Shown in pieces: positions 8,472-16,828 of a DNA stretch of 64,000 nt. The position numbers were made by a program, and so were the translations under genes. The stretch comes from Chloroflexota bacterium (lineage in GTDB: Bacteria; Chloroflexota; UBA6077; FW602-bin22; CADDYW01), in assembly GCA_019690095.1 (NCBI GenBank), contig JADGGD010000001.1, forward strand, positions 1 to 64,000, read 5' to 3'. The notes beneath the pieces are model-generated. The model ran no database searches. It had not been told where the DNA came from and saw only the letters and a list, made by a program, of their open reading frames with translations. The first letter of the stretch is position 1. Each line of letters starts with the position of its first letter.

Positions 8472-8500
8472 TTGACACGGGGGCACGCGTATGGTATAAC
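8472..8500 (+). promoter_or_regulatory. Strong promoter for the peptide transporter operon
   Basis: TTGACA (8472-8477) and TATAAC (8495-8500) are spaced by exactly 17 bases, the best vegetative promoter in this part of the window. The start site should be near 8507, giving a ~240-base leader before the binding-protein ATG. Confidence 0.75.
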
Positions 8501-8749
8501 GGCGACGCCCGACGGCCGTATCCGGTGTTTTGCACGTGCTGTAAGGAGGTGACCGATTGGATCTATCGCCGGGCGGCAGATCGGGCTCGCGAGGGCCCGG
8601 GCCAGATTGTGCCCGGCGCATCCCACGGGTTGCTCGATGTGTATCCCTGGCGCCTGTTCCTTTACACTGGTGTTGCTTCACGGCTTGATCCCACGGCGGC
8701 AAGGCGTGGGATCGAAACCGAGTTCGGAAAGGGGAGGTCCGCGTTACTC
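8501..8749 (+). other. Structured 5' leader of the binding-protein gene
   Basis: This ~250-base leader has no conserved gene. It holds a perfect anti-16S sequence AAGGAGGTGA (8543-8552), seven bases from a TTG that opens a 43-codon frame ending at 8688. It also holds a perfect 8-bp hairpin, GATCCCAC (8687-8694) with GTGGGATC (8706-8713), and a small hairpin CCGA-GT-TCGG just after it. The hairpin begins inside the stop of the short frame. No known riboswitch class was recognised. Confidence 0.4.
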
Positions 8750-10684
8750 ATGGAGAAGCCCGAGACAGGTTCGTTGATCAGTCGCCGCCGCCTGTTGAAG
8801 TCGGCCGGACTGTTGAGCGGGATGGTGCTCCTGGCAGCCTGCGGCCAGGCGCCCGCCGCAAGTCCTACTGCCCAGCCGCAGCAGGCGGCTCCCACCGCGC
8901 AGGCGACTACTGCGCCAGCGGGCGGGGCCCAGCCCACTGCAACTCAGGCGCCGCCGCAGGCGCAGCCGATCACCACCCCGACCCCAGTCGCCCAGGCCGC
9001 TCCGCAGCCGACACCGAGCACCCTCGCCAAGATCCCGCGCAACCGGACCCTGATCCTGATGTGGCAGGGCGGCTCGACGAATGGTCGGTGGACCGACTGG
9101 GATATCTGGCAGGAATACACCCAGGGTAGCAGCCACCAGAACGGGCTTGGCATCTTCTTCGAGCCGCTTGCCTACTATAGCGCCTTCGCTGATAAGGAAT
9201 ACCTCTGGCTTGCCGAGAGCTACCAGTACAACGATGACTTCACCCAGCTCACGATCAAGACCCGCTCGGGCATTAGCTGGAGTGACGGTCAGCCCTTCAC
9301 CGCCGAGGACGTGGCCTACACCTTCAACACCCTGAAGGATCTCGGCGCCAAGGTCGTCTGGGGGCACGAGGTCCAGCAGGTGGTTCAGGAGGCCAAGGCG
9401 GTCGATCCCAACACGGTGGTCGTCCAGTTCAAGTACCCGGCGCCGCGCTTCTTCTGGCTGTGCACCTACAAGTACGATATCGGCGTCCCGATTGTCCCCA
9501 AGCACATCTTCTCCCAGCAGCAGGACTGGACGAAGTTCAAGAACTTTGACATCGCCAAGGGATGGCCGGTCACGACGGGCCCCTGGAAGCTGGTCTTCTC
9601 CTCGCCGGAGCAGAAGATCATCGACCGCCGGGATGACTGGTGGGCGGCCCGCGCTGGTCTGGCCAAGATGCCCCAGGTCGAGCGCATCATCTACCTGCCC
9701 TTCGTTGGCGAGACCCAGACGGCTGAGGCCGCGATCAAGGGGCAGATTGATGCCTCCCTGGACCTGCGGCCCGAGACTATTCGGACCGTTCTGGAGAAGA
9801 ACCCCAAGATCACGACCCACACCGGCAACAAGCCGCCATACGGGTATCAGGACTGGTGGCCAACCTCGCTCTGGTTTAACTGTGAAAAGGCGCCGTACAG
9901 CAATCCCGAGGTGCGCTGGGCGATCAGCTACTATCTGGACCGCCAGCAGATCATCGACGTGGCCTACAGCGGTGCGTCCGAGCCGTCGCCGCTTCCGATG
10001 CCGCAGTACCCGCCGCTGATGAAGTACTTCGAGGCGGTGAAGGATCTGCTCCAGCAGTACCCGACTAACGCCTATGATCCCAAGAAGGGCGACGCCTTGC
10101 TGGAGAAGAACGGCTTCAAGAAGGGGAGCGATGGCATCTGGGCCGATGCCCAGGGGAACAAGCTGAAGTTCGACATCTTCGGCTGGACCGTCTTCGCGGA
10201 CATCGGGCCGGTGGTCGCGGCCATGCTCAAGAAACACGGCATCGACGCGACCTACAGCATGCCGCCGGACGCGGGTGACCGCTACGCCGCGGGCAACTTC
10301 ATCGCGGCCCTCAACGGCCACGGAGGAAGCATCCGCGATCCGTATGATACGCTGCACCTCTACCAGAGTGACAGCGTGGCAGTTCCGGGCTCGCACCAGG
10401 TCAATTTCGCCCGCTGGAAGAATGCCGACTTCGATAAGGTTGTCGACCAGGTCTATCAGACCCCCATGGAGAACACCGGCAAGCTCCAGGAGCTCTTCCA
10501 CAAGGCGATGGAGATCTGGCTGCCGAACCTGCCGGATGTCCAGATCGATGAGTGGTACCACCGGATCCCCATGAATACCGAGTACTGGACCAACTGGCCG
10601 ACCGAGAAGAACCCCTACGTCAACGGCGCTTTCTGGCACTACACCTTCCCGATCATCCTCTGGAACCTCCAGCCGGTGTCCTGA
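8750..10684 (+). CDS. Peptide/nickel-type ABC transporter substrate-binding lipoprotein
   Basis: A 644-residue family 5 extracellular solute-binding protein. The N-terminus has a twin-arginine-like SRRRLLKS and a lipobox ending at Cys31 (LLAAC). Residues ~32-90 are a Pro/Ala/Gln/Thr-rich linker, then the binding fold begins. Family features include GISWSDGQPFTAEDVAYTF and TGPWKLVF. Start ATG 8750 is the one that gives a proper signal sequence; GGGGAGG lies ~12 bases upstream. Transported substrate is probably an oligopeptide but could be another small solute. Two permease genes follow after an intrinsic hairpin. Confidence 0.92.
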   Translation: MEKPETGSLISRRRLLKSAGLLSGMVLLAACGQAPAASPTAQPQQAAPTAQATTAPAGGAQPTATQAPPQAQPITTPTPVAQAAPQPTPSTLAKIPRNRTLILMWQGGSTNGRWTDWDIWQEYTQGSSHQNGLGIFFEPLAYYSAFADKEYLWLAESYQYNDDFTQLTIKTRSGISWSDGQPFTAEDVAYTFNTLKDLGAKVVWGHEVQQVVQEAKAVDPNTVVVQFKYPAPRFFWLCTYKYDIGVPIVPKHIFSQQQDWTKFKNFDIAKGWPVTTGPWKLVFSSPEQKIIDRRDDWWAARAGLAKMPQVERIIYLPFVGETQTAEAAIKGQIDASLDLRPETIRTVLEKNPKITTHTGNKPPYGYQDWWPTSLWFNCEKAPYSNPEVRWAISYYLDRQQIIDVAYSGASEPSPLPMPQYPPLMKYFEAVKDLLQQYPTNAYDPKKGDALLEKNGFKKGSDGIWADAQGNKLKFDIFGWTVFADIGPVVAAMLKKHGIDATYSMPPDAGDRYAAGNFIAALNGHGGSIRDPYDTLHLYQSDSVAVPGSHQVNFARWKNADFDKVVDQVYQTPMENTGKLQELFHKAMEIWLPNLPDVQIDEWYHRIPMNTEYWTNWPTEKNPYVNGAFWHYTFPIILWNLQPVS

Positions 10685-10704
10685 GGTCGCCTGCGATTCC
10701 TGGG

Positions 10705-10735
10705 AAAGAGAGCCCGGCTCGACCGGGCTCTCTTT
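10705..10735 (+). terminator. Hairpin between binding-protein and permease genes
   Basis: AAAGAGAGCCCGG (10705-10717), a 5-base loop, then the exact complement CCGGGCTCTCTTT (10723-10735). This 13-bp perfect stem ends in TTT. It can act as a partial terminator or as a stabiliser that leaves binding-protein mRNA in excess of permease mRNA, as is common in ABC operons. Confidence 0.75.
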
Positions 10736-10810
10736 CCTGCCTGGAGGGTTCTCCCGCTTTACCGTGACGGCCACGCGAATGAACCTCTGGAGGGGCGAGG
10801 GAGGTAGAGG

Positions 10811-11815
10811 ATGCGTATCGATTATGTACTGAAGCGAATTGGGGTCTTCTTCCTGGTGGTCTGGCTGGCCGCGACGGTCAACTTCTTCGCGCCCCGCCTC
10901 ACCGGAACCGATCCGATCCGCCAGAAGCTTATCCAGCAGGCGATGGCGGGCGGCTACGTCCAGCAGGGCCTCGAAGATATGGTCAAAATCTATGACCGCG
11001 AGTTTGGCCTCGACAAGCCGCTCTGGGTGCAGTACCTCAATTACCTCCGCCAGATCTCCGGTCTGGATCTGGGGTACTCGATCACCCACTACCCGAAGCA
11101 CGTCAAAGAGCTTCTTGGCCAGGGCATCGTCTGGTCGCTTGCCTTGATGGGGACGACCACGATTCTTGCCTTCCTGCTCGGTACCTTTCTCGGGGCGCTT
11201 CTGACCTGGCCGAAGGCGCCGCGTTTCCTCCAGTACCTCTTGCCGCCGCTGCTGACGCTCTCGGCGATGCCCTACTACATCCTCGGGTTGGTCCTGCTCT
11301 ACCTCTTTGCCTTCCAGACAGGGTGGTTTCCGATCTTCGGCGGCTACAGCGAAGGGACTGTCCCCTCGATGACGCTCGGTTTCTGGCTGGATGTTCTGCG
11401 TCATACAGTGCTCCCGGCGCTGTCGATCATCCTGGCGGCGATGGGCTTCTGGGCGCTCGGGATGCGGGCCATGATGGTAACGGTTCAGGGGGACGACTAT
11501 ATGATCTTCGCTGAGGCGAAAGGCCTGAAGGAGAAGACGCTCTTCCTGCGCTACGCGATCCGGAATGCCCTGCTCCCCCAGGTGACCGGACTCGCGCTGA
11601 GCCTCGGCTATATCGTGTCGGGTTCGGTGCTGGTCGAGGTTGTATTCGGGTATCCGGGAGTGGGGAGCATCCTCTACCAGGCCATCAGCGAGTTTGACTA
11701 CCCGACGATTCAGGGGATCGTTTTCGTGATTATCGTGTCCATTGGTCTGGCGACCCTGGCGGTCGACATCCTCTATCCGCTCCTTGACCCGCGCATCACC
11801 TACCGGAGGGCCTAG
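10811..11815 (+). CDS. Peptide ABC transporter permease, DppB type
   Basis: A 334-residue inner-membrane permease with the DppB/OppB layout: an N-terminal membrane segment (~10-28), a large outer loop, then five more segments. The ATPase-docking (EAA) loop is FAEAKGLKEKTLFLRYAIRN, followed by GYIVSGSVLVEVVFGYPGVG. GAGGGAGGTAGAGG precedes the ATG. It pairs with the next gene to form the channel for the solute bound by the upstream lipoprotein. Confidence 0.93.
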   Translation: MRIDYVLKRIGVFFLVVWLAATVNFFAPRLTGTDPIRQKLIQQAMAGGYVQQGLEDMVKIYDREFGLDKPLWVQYLNYLRQISGLDLGYSITHYPKHVKELLGQGIVWSLALMGTTTILAFLLGTFLGALLTWPKAPRFLQYLLPPLLTLSAMPYYILGLVLLYLFAFQTGWFPIFGGYSEGTVPSMTLGFWLDVLRHTVLPALSIILAAMGFWALGMRAMMVTVQGDDYMIFAEAKGLKEKTLFLRYAIRNALLPQVTGLALSLGYIVSGSVLVEVVFGYPGVGSILYQAISEFDYPTIQGIVFVIIVSIGLATLAVDILYPLLDPRITYRRA

Positions 11816-11817
11816 CG

Positions 11818-12666
11818 ATGGAGGGAGTACTCCGGTATTTGCGGCGCAATCCGGCCCTGATCGTGGGCCTGGTGCTCCTGCTCGTGCTCCTGCTCTTCTG
11901 TGCGATCGGACCGTTTTTTGTGGATACAAGCAATGCAACCTCGCTCTCGGTGCCGGCGAATCGACCGCCTTCCTTGAAGTACCCGCTGGGTACGGACCGG
12001 CAGGGGCGTGATATCCTCGCAGTCATGGTCGCCGGAACCCCTCTGACCCTGCGGATCGGCTTTGAAGCCGGGCTGATTGGTGTCAGCCTGGGCACGATCC
12101 TGGGGTTCGTCTCGGCTTATTACGGGGGACTGGTAGATACGATCATCAAGGGGATCGTGGATATCGGTCTCACCGTGCCCGGTCTCCTGGTCCTGGTGAT
12201 CATCGCCGTGTCGCTCAAGCAGGGGCTTACGGTGGATGAGATGGCGCTGGTCGTGTCGGTGCTCTCCTGGCTGTCACCAACCCGGACGATTCGCTCGCAG
12301 GTGCTGACGATGCGCGAACGGGCGTGGGTGCAGGTTGCACGTCTGTCCGGGATGAGCGGTCCGGAGGTGATTGTCAAGGAGCTGGTACCGAACCTGCTCC
12401 CGTACCTGGGTGCTTCACTGGTCGGGGCGGTATCCTCGGCGGTGCTCGCCTCAATCGGGCTCGAGGCACTGGGCCTGGGACCGATCGAGTCCCCGACGAT
12501 CGGCATGACCCTTTACTGGGTTATCTACTACGGCGCGCTCCTGCACGGCCTGTGGTGGTGGTGGATGCCGCCGGTCGTCGTGCTGATTATCCTGTTCGTC
12601 GGCCTCTTCAGCCTGTCGGTCGGACTTGACGAGATCGCCAACCCGCGGCTGCGCCGATCGGTTTGA
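11818..12666 (+). CDS. Peptide ABC transporter permease, DppC type
   Basis: A 282-residue permease that starts two bases after the DppB-type stop, with GGAGGG as the binding site inside that gene's end. It has the DppC family N-terminal segment, GTDRQGRDILAVMVAGT, and the EAA loop (VQVARLSGMSGPEVIVKELVPN, in part). The end of the gene runs into a 15-bp hairpin shared with the convergent ATPase gene. Confidence 0.93.
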   Translation: MEGVLRYLRRNPALIVGLVLLLVLLLFCAIGPFFVDTSNATSLSVPANRPPSLKYPLGTDRQGRDILAVMVAGTPLTLRIGFEAGLIGVSLGTILGFVSAYYGGLVDTIIKGIVDIGLTVPGLLVLVIIAVSLKQGLTVDEMALVVSVLSWLSPTRTIRSQVLTMRERAWVQVARLSGMSGPEVIVKELVPNLLPYLGASLVGAVSSAVLASIGLEALGLGPIESPTIGMTLYWVIYYGALLHGLWWWWMPPVVVLIILFVGLFSLSVGLDEIANPRLRRSV

Positions 12667-12671
12667 GGTCA

Positions 12672-12708
12672 CCGGCCGGGCCGGTGCGCGTTACACCGGC
12701 CCGGCCGG
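12672..12708. terminator. Bidirectional hairpin between convergent transporter genes
   Basis: A perfect 15-bp stem: CCGGCCGGGCCGGTG (12672-12686) and CACCGGCCCGGCCGG (12694-12708), with a 7-base loop. No T-tract follows on either strand. The right arm codes for the last residues of the ATPase gene. It probably blocks read-through from both sides. Confidence 0.6.
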
Positions 12709-13746
12709 CTTCCGCGGCTCCGCCTGCGGTGTGGTGGTGACGAATACGCTCCCCATCTCGGTGTTCTCGATCACTGCCGCATCCCGGTAGAGGTAGCACG
12801 CCGCAACGCGGTGGGGATCCGTCCGGTAGAGTGGTGGGGGGCTCTGGCGACAGATCGGCATCACGTGCGGGCAGCGATCAGCAAACTTGCACCCCGTGTT
12901 GCTGCCGTTGACCGCACCTGCTGCTTCAGCCAGTCTTTCCTTCTCCCAGGAGCGCCGTGGATCCGGCAGGGGAATCGAGTTCACGAGCAGGCGGGTGTAA
13001 GGATGCTGGGGGCTCTTGACCACCAGCTCCACGTCGCCCGCTTCGGCGACTGACCCGCGGTAGAGCACGACGATGTTCTCGCTGATCTGGTAGGCTGTGG
13101 TCAGGTCGTGGGTGATGTAGATCAGGGAGATGCCGAAGCGCTGGTTCAGCTCGCGCAGGTTCTCCAGGATCGTCGCCCGGAGAGAGGCATCGACCATGGA
13201 GACGGGCTCATCAGCGATGATGAGGCGGGGGCGGAGCAAGAGGGCGCGCGCGACCATTACGCGCTGGCGCTGACCGCCGCTCAGTTGATGCGGATAGCGG
13301 CCGAGGGTCTCTTCGGGGCGCAGTCCAACCGCCTGGAGTGTCTCCTCCATTAAAGCCCGTGCCTTCTGGCGCGAGGGTGCAAGGCCAAACTTGGCGATCG
13401 GCGTCTCGAGGACGTGGTCGACCTTGTAGAAGGGGTTGTAGACCTCATAGGGGTCCTGGAAGATCACCTGGATATCCCGCAGATACCGCCGCCGCTCCGC
13501 GCCGGTCAGCGTCTGGAGATCCTTGCCCTCATAGAGGACTTTCCCGCTCGTCGGCGAGATCAGACCGAGGAGCAGGCGGGCCAGCGTCGTCTTCCCGCTT
13601 CCGCTCTCGCCGACGATCGCGGTGATCGACGGGGGATTGCCCTCGATCACGAGCGAGAAATCCTGGAGCGCGACGGTCACGTTCCGCTGAAACAGACCGC
13701 CGCCGAATACCTTGGTCACATTGCGGGCTTCGAGCAGGGGGGGCAT
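12691..13746 (-). CDS. Peptide ABC transporter ATPase, DppF type
   Basis: A 351-residue ATPase. Walker A is GESGSGKTT, the signature LSGGQRQR, Walker B LIIADEP. The C-terminal oligopeptide-transporter extension carries a Cys cluster (CKFADRCPHVMPIC) that may hold an iron-sulfur cluster, as known for DppD/DppF proteins. Preceded by GGAGAGACCC. It lies 141 bases downstream of the DppD-type gene on the minus strand and faces the permease genes, so one transporter is split into two convergent units. Confidence 0.92.
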   Translation of the reverse strand: MPPLLEARNVTKVFGGGLFQRNVTVALQDFSLVIEGNPPSITAIVGESGSGKTTLARLLLGLISPTSGKVLYEGKDLQTLTGAERRRYLRDIQVIFQDPYEVYNPFYKVDHVLETPIAKFGLAPSRQKARALMEETLQAVGLRPEETLGRYPHQLSGGQRQRVMVARALLLRPRLIIADEPVSMVDASLRATILENLRELNQRFGISLIYITHDLTTAYQISENIVVLYRGSVAEAGDVELVVKSPQHPYTRLLVNSIPLPDPRRSWEKERLAEAAGAVNGSNTGCKFADRCPHVMPICRQSPPPLYRTDPHRVAACYLYRDAAVIENTEMGSVFVTTTPQAEPRKPAGPV

Positions 13747-13859
13747 GGGTCTCTCCTCAGTCGTGACTGATACTCCGCGCGAGCCGGGGTGGGAAATGAT
13801 TCACAAACCACCTCCTCCCCACGGCGGCGCTGGCCTCGAGCAGGGGCAGGAAGCTCTCC

Positions 13860-13877
13860 CCCGGGAGCTCTCCCGGG
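13860..13877. repeat. Short perfect hairpin between the two ATPase genes
   Basis: CCCGGGAG-CT-CTCCCGGG is a near-palindrome in the 141-base gap between the DppD- and DppF-type genes. It has no T-tract. It may be an mRNA-processing stem. Confidence 0.4.
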
Positions 13878-13887
13878 AATAGCACGT

Positions 13888-14847
13888 TCACGCGTACAGG
13901 TGGCAGGCAACCCATCGGTTAGGTCGAACCTCGCGGAGTTCGGGCTCCTCCACCTCACAGCGATCGAAGGCCTTGGGACAGCGAGTCCGGAACGGACAGC
14001 CAGTGGGCCGATCCAGGAGCGATGGGGGCAGGCCCGGAATCCCTCGCAGTGTTCCCTTTCGGTCAAGCGACGGCAGACTGGCGATCAGGAGCTGGGTGTA
14101 AGGGTGCAGGGGCTCGGCAAAGATCGCCTCGACCTCGGCGATCTCAACCAGGTCACCCGCGTACATGACCCCGAGCCGCTGGACAACCTGGGCCATCAGC
14201 CCCATGTCGTGACCAATCAGGATGATCGAGGCGCCAAGCTGTTGCTGAACGTCCTTGAGCGTTTCTATGACCTGCCGCTGCACGACCACATCGAGCGCGC
14301 TCGTTGGCTCGTCCGCGATGATCACCTTGGGCTGGAGGCTGATCGCGATCGCAATGCAGGCACGCTGTTTCATGCCGCCGCTCAGCTCGTGCGGGTACAT
14401 GTCGGCAACCTTCGCATCAAGGCCGACCCGCTCGAGGAATTCCCGAATCCGATCGTTCAGCTCGCGTGGCGGCAGGTGGATGTCGTGGTCCTCGAGGGCG
14501 TCCTGAATTTGTGTCCGCACCCGCAGGACGGGGTTCAGGGAGTTCATAGCTCCCTGGGTAATCAGGGCAATCTTGGCCAGGCGGATCTTCCGCATCTCCT
14601 CGTCGGGGACTGTGAGGAGGTTCACGCCGTCGAGATAGGCCTCACCGCTCTCGATCCGGCCGGGTGGCTTGATCAGGCGCATGAGGGCGAGGGCAATAGT
14701 CGACTTGCCGGATCCCGACTCGCCAACCAGCCCGAACCGCTCGGCGGGTGCAACGCTAAAGCTCACCCCATTCACTGCCTTGACCGCGCCCCGTGGGGTG
14801 TGGTAGTACACGCGGAGATCACGAACCTCGAGGACTTTGGAACTCAC
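13888..14847 (-). CDS. Peptide ABC transporter ATPase, DppD type
   Basis: A 319-residue ATPase with Walker A GESGSGKST, signature LSGGMKQR, Walker B VIIADEPTSALD and the C-terminal Cys motif CPFRTRCPKAFDRC. The GTG at 14847 is taken as start because AGGAGAG lies just upstream and the ABC fold begins at once (SSKVLEVRDLRV). The upstream extension in the same frame is not ABC-like. A good promoter lies ~145 bases upstream. Confidence 0.9.
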   Translation of the reverse strand: MSSKVLEVRDLRVYYHTPRGAVKAVNGVSFSVAPAERFGLVGESGSGKSTIALALMRLIKPPGRIESGEAYLDGVNLLTVPDEEMRKIRLAKIALITQGAMNSLNPVLRVRTQIQDALEDHDIHLPPRELNDRIREFLERVGLDAKVADMYPHELSGGMKQRACIAIAISLQPKVIIADEPTSALDVVVQRQVIETLKDVQQQLGASIILIGHDMGLMAQVVQRLGVMYAGDLVEIAEVEAIFAEPLHPYTQLLIASLPSLDRKGTLRGIPGLPPSLLDRPTGCPFRTRCPKAFDRCEVEEPELREVRPNRWVACHLYA

Positions 14848-14992
14848 AGTGCTCTCCTGCCTGATCCCTGGCGGGCCATGACGTGGACCTCGGCTGGTCG
14901 CGCCCCGCCCGGGGCCGGCGGTTTCGGCCGCGGCGTGACCCTGGTGCGGGCCGGTGCCAGTGACTGATCTGGGCTGGCCAAGGTCGGCACCA

Positions 14993-15021
14993 TATCTATC
15001 ACAGGGAGAAGGGATAGTCAA
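14993..15021 (-). promoter_or_regulatory. Promoter of the ATPase unit
   Basis: On the minus strand TTGACT (15016-15021) and TAGATA (14993-14998) are spaced by 17 bases, with TG one base before the -10 (extended -10). The predicted leader to the GTG start is ~140 bases. Confidence 0.6.
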
Positions 15022-15130
15022 CACTATATAGCCAGCGCCAGCGTGTCGTGCCCGGGCGATCGGGAGTTCCTCCTCGTTCGAGGCTTCCGCGATCGCTCTG
15101 GATAAGGGCACACGGAGGGGAGAAATCACC

Positions 15131-15772
15131 ATGCAGTCGTCGCTTGGTCTGTACCATCGCGTCCAGCCGCCGCGGACAGCCGCGTCTCCACCCTATCCGG
15201 CGGTCGTTCTGCTCCACGGTCGCGGTGCAGATGAGACTGACCTCCTGGGCCTCGCGGATGCCCTTGATCCGCACCTCTTCGTGGTCAGCGTGCGAGCCCC
15301 GCTCTCGCTCGCGCCCGGGTTCGAGTGGTATCGTCTGGAGAGTATTGGAAGTGCCGAACCGGTCAGCTTCCGTGCTGGCCTGGGTGCTCTCCAGGCCTTC
15401 ATCGAAGATCTCCCGCGTGCCTACCCGATTGATCCCCGGCGCATCGTTACGCTCGGCTTCAGCCAGGGGGCGGTGATGGCCGGGACACTCCTCCTGACCC
15501 GTCCCGACGCTGTCGCCGCAACCGTCATGCTCAGCGGCTATCTCCCCCTTGATCAGGGGCTTCCGGTCGACGAGGCAGCACTCGCCGGTCGCCCGGTCTT
15601 CGTTGCTCACGGAACGGCCGATCCGCTAATCCCGGTGTCCTGGGCGCGCGTGGTCCGCGACTACCTGGAGCGACTGCGGACTGATCTGACCTATCGCGAA
15701 TATCCGATTGGCCACGCGATTGGACCGGAGGAGCTTGCCGACGTCGCAAGCTGGATGGCCGGGCGAGTCTAG
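15131..15772 (+). CDS. Phospholipase/carboxylesterase-family alpha/beta hydrolase
   Basis: A 213-residue serine hydrolase of the small esterase (YpfH/lysophospholipase II-like) family. The triad is Ser111 in GFSQG, Asp164 in GTADPLIP and His195 in IGHAIGP. The oxyanion loop is LLHGRGADE. No signal peptide is present, so it should be cytoplasmic. GGAGGGGAG precedes the ATG. It is transcribed away from the ATPase unit and converges on the prenyltransferase gene. Its true ester substrate is unknown. Confidence 0.9.
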   Translation: MQSSLGLYHRVQPPRTAASPPYPAVVLLHGRGADETDLLGLADALDPHLFVVSVRAPLSLAPGFEWYRLESIGSAEPVSFRAGLGALQAFIEDLPRAYPIDPRRIVTLGFSQGAVMAGTLLLTRPDAVAATVMLSGYLPLDQGLPVDEAALAGRPVFVAHGTADPLIPVSWARVVRDYLERLRTDLTYREYPIGHAIGPEELADVASWMAGRV

Positions 15773-15782
15773 TCAGGCTCGC

Positions 15783-16718
15783 CTACCGCGAGACGTACAG
15801 GATGACGATAGCGGTCAGAAGCCACAGCACGACCGTTATCAGGAGGGGAAGATCGCCCAGGAGAATGTCCTCCGGGCTTCCCCCTCCCCCTCGCTGGTGG
15901 ACCAGGTAGAGATAGCGGAAGAAACCATAGAGGACGAACGGGATCGTGAGCATCATCGAATGGTCGCGCGGCAGGTTGTCAGCAGAGAAGGTGTACAGGG
16001 AGTATGCCATGATCGTCGCGGCAGTCACGATGACGATGAGCTGATCGAGCAGGGGAAGGCTGTATTCCTCGAGGATCGGCCGGTGGTTCCCGGCGTTCTC
16101 GCTCAGCAGGAGAAGCTCCTGGCGACGCTTGCCCAGGCCCAGAAAGAGTGATGCCAGCACCGTGCAGACGTAGAGCCAGGGTGAGATGGGAACCCCAACG
16201 ACGACCGCGCCAGCTGCCGCTCGAAGAACGAATCCTGCGGCCAGGATGAATACGTCGATCAGGACAACGTGCTTGAGCCGCAGGGAATAGAGGATCGTCA
16301 GCACGACATAGAGGATGGTAAGCGCCGCGAAGCCAGTGCCCAGGGCCAGACCGGCGACCATGGCGCCGACCAGAAGGATGCTGGCCAGGCTGATGGCCTG
16401 ACCCGGCGTGATAATGCCCGCTGCTAACGGTCGCAGGCGCTTCCGCGGGTGGAGACGATCCTGCTCGAGATCAACAAGGTCGTTAATGATGTAGACGCCG
16501 CTGCTGGCGGCGCAAAAGACCAGGAAGCCCGCGATGGCCCGTCCGACCAGGACCGGGTCGGTCAGCTTCAGCGCGAAGATCAGCCCAAAGAACAGGAGCA
16601 CGTTCTTTGACCACTGCTTCGGACGGCAGGCGCGAAGGAGGCCAAGGAAGAGAGAGGGCCGGGCCGGACGTGGCAGGGCAACCGCTGGATCCAGCGAGGA
16701 GGTTTCGGGATCACCCAT
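15783..16718 (-). CDS. UbiA-family prenyltransferase, decaprenyl-phosphate phosphoribosyltransferase-like
   Basis: A 311-residue membrane protein with about eight or nine segments. The first Asp-rich motif is NDLVDLEQDRLHP followed by KRLRP (79-97), the pattern of mycobacterial DPPR synthase (Rv3806c) rather than of menaquinone UbiA enzymes. DPPR synthase joins polyprenyl phosphate to phosphoribosyl pyrophosphate, the first step toward polyprenyl-linked arabinose or ribose donors. The second motif is less clear here. A menaquinone or other prenyltransferase role cannot be excluded, but the envelope glycosylation genes nearby (27973-32449) support a sugar-lipid role. Confidence 0.75.
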   Translation of the reverse strand: MGDPETSSLDPAVALPRPARPSLFLGLLRACRPKQWSKNVLLFFGLIFALKLTDPVLVGRAIAGFLVFCAASSGVYIINDLVDLEQDRLHPRKRLRPLAAGIITPGQAISLASILLVGAMVAGLALGTGFAALTILYVVLTILYSLRLKHVVLIDVFILAAGFVLRAAAGAVVVGVPISPWLYVCTVLASLFLGLGKRRQELLLLSENAGNHRPILEEYSLPLLDQLIVIVTAATIMAYSLYTFSADNLPRDHSMMLTIPFVLYGFFRYLYLVHQRGGGGSPEDILLGDLPLLITVVLWLLTAIVILYVSR

Positions 16719-16779
16719 CGGATGGCACCTTACGTTACCGCTCGATCAGTCCCGGGCGCACTGTCGGAATTCTCTGCTG

Positions 16780-16807
16780 CGGGCATCCCTGCGACCGGGG
16801 ATGCCCG
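16780..16807. terminator. Hairpin upstream of the prenyltransferase gene
   Basis: CGGGCATCCC (16780-16789) pairs with GGGATGCCCG (16798-16807) around an 8-base loop. It lies just downstream of the isomerase-like gene ending at 16829 on the same strand, so it can end or attenuate that transcript. No clear T-tract. Confidence 0.5.
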
Positions 16808-16828
16808 GCGTGGTAGCCCTGATTCGGA

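Noticed and set aside
8543-8552. AAGGAGGTGA, possible trace of a 16S rRNA 3' end
   Set aside because: The 16S end carries the complement on the RNA strand (GATCACCTCCTTT), and no other rRNA sequence surrounds this site.
8744-11938. A 1064-codon open frame on the minus strand opposite the peptide-binding protein and permease genes
   Set aside because: The plus strand has clear family 5 binding-protein and DppB sequences. The long antisense frame follows from high third-position GC and has no protein-like domains.
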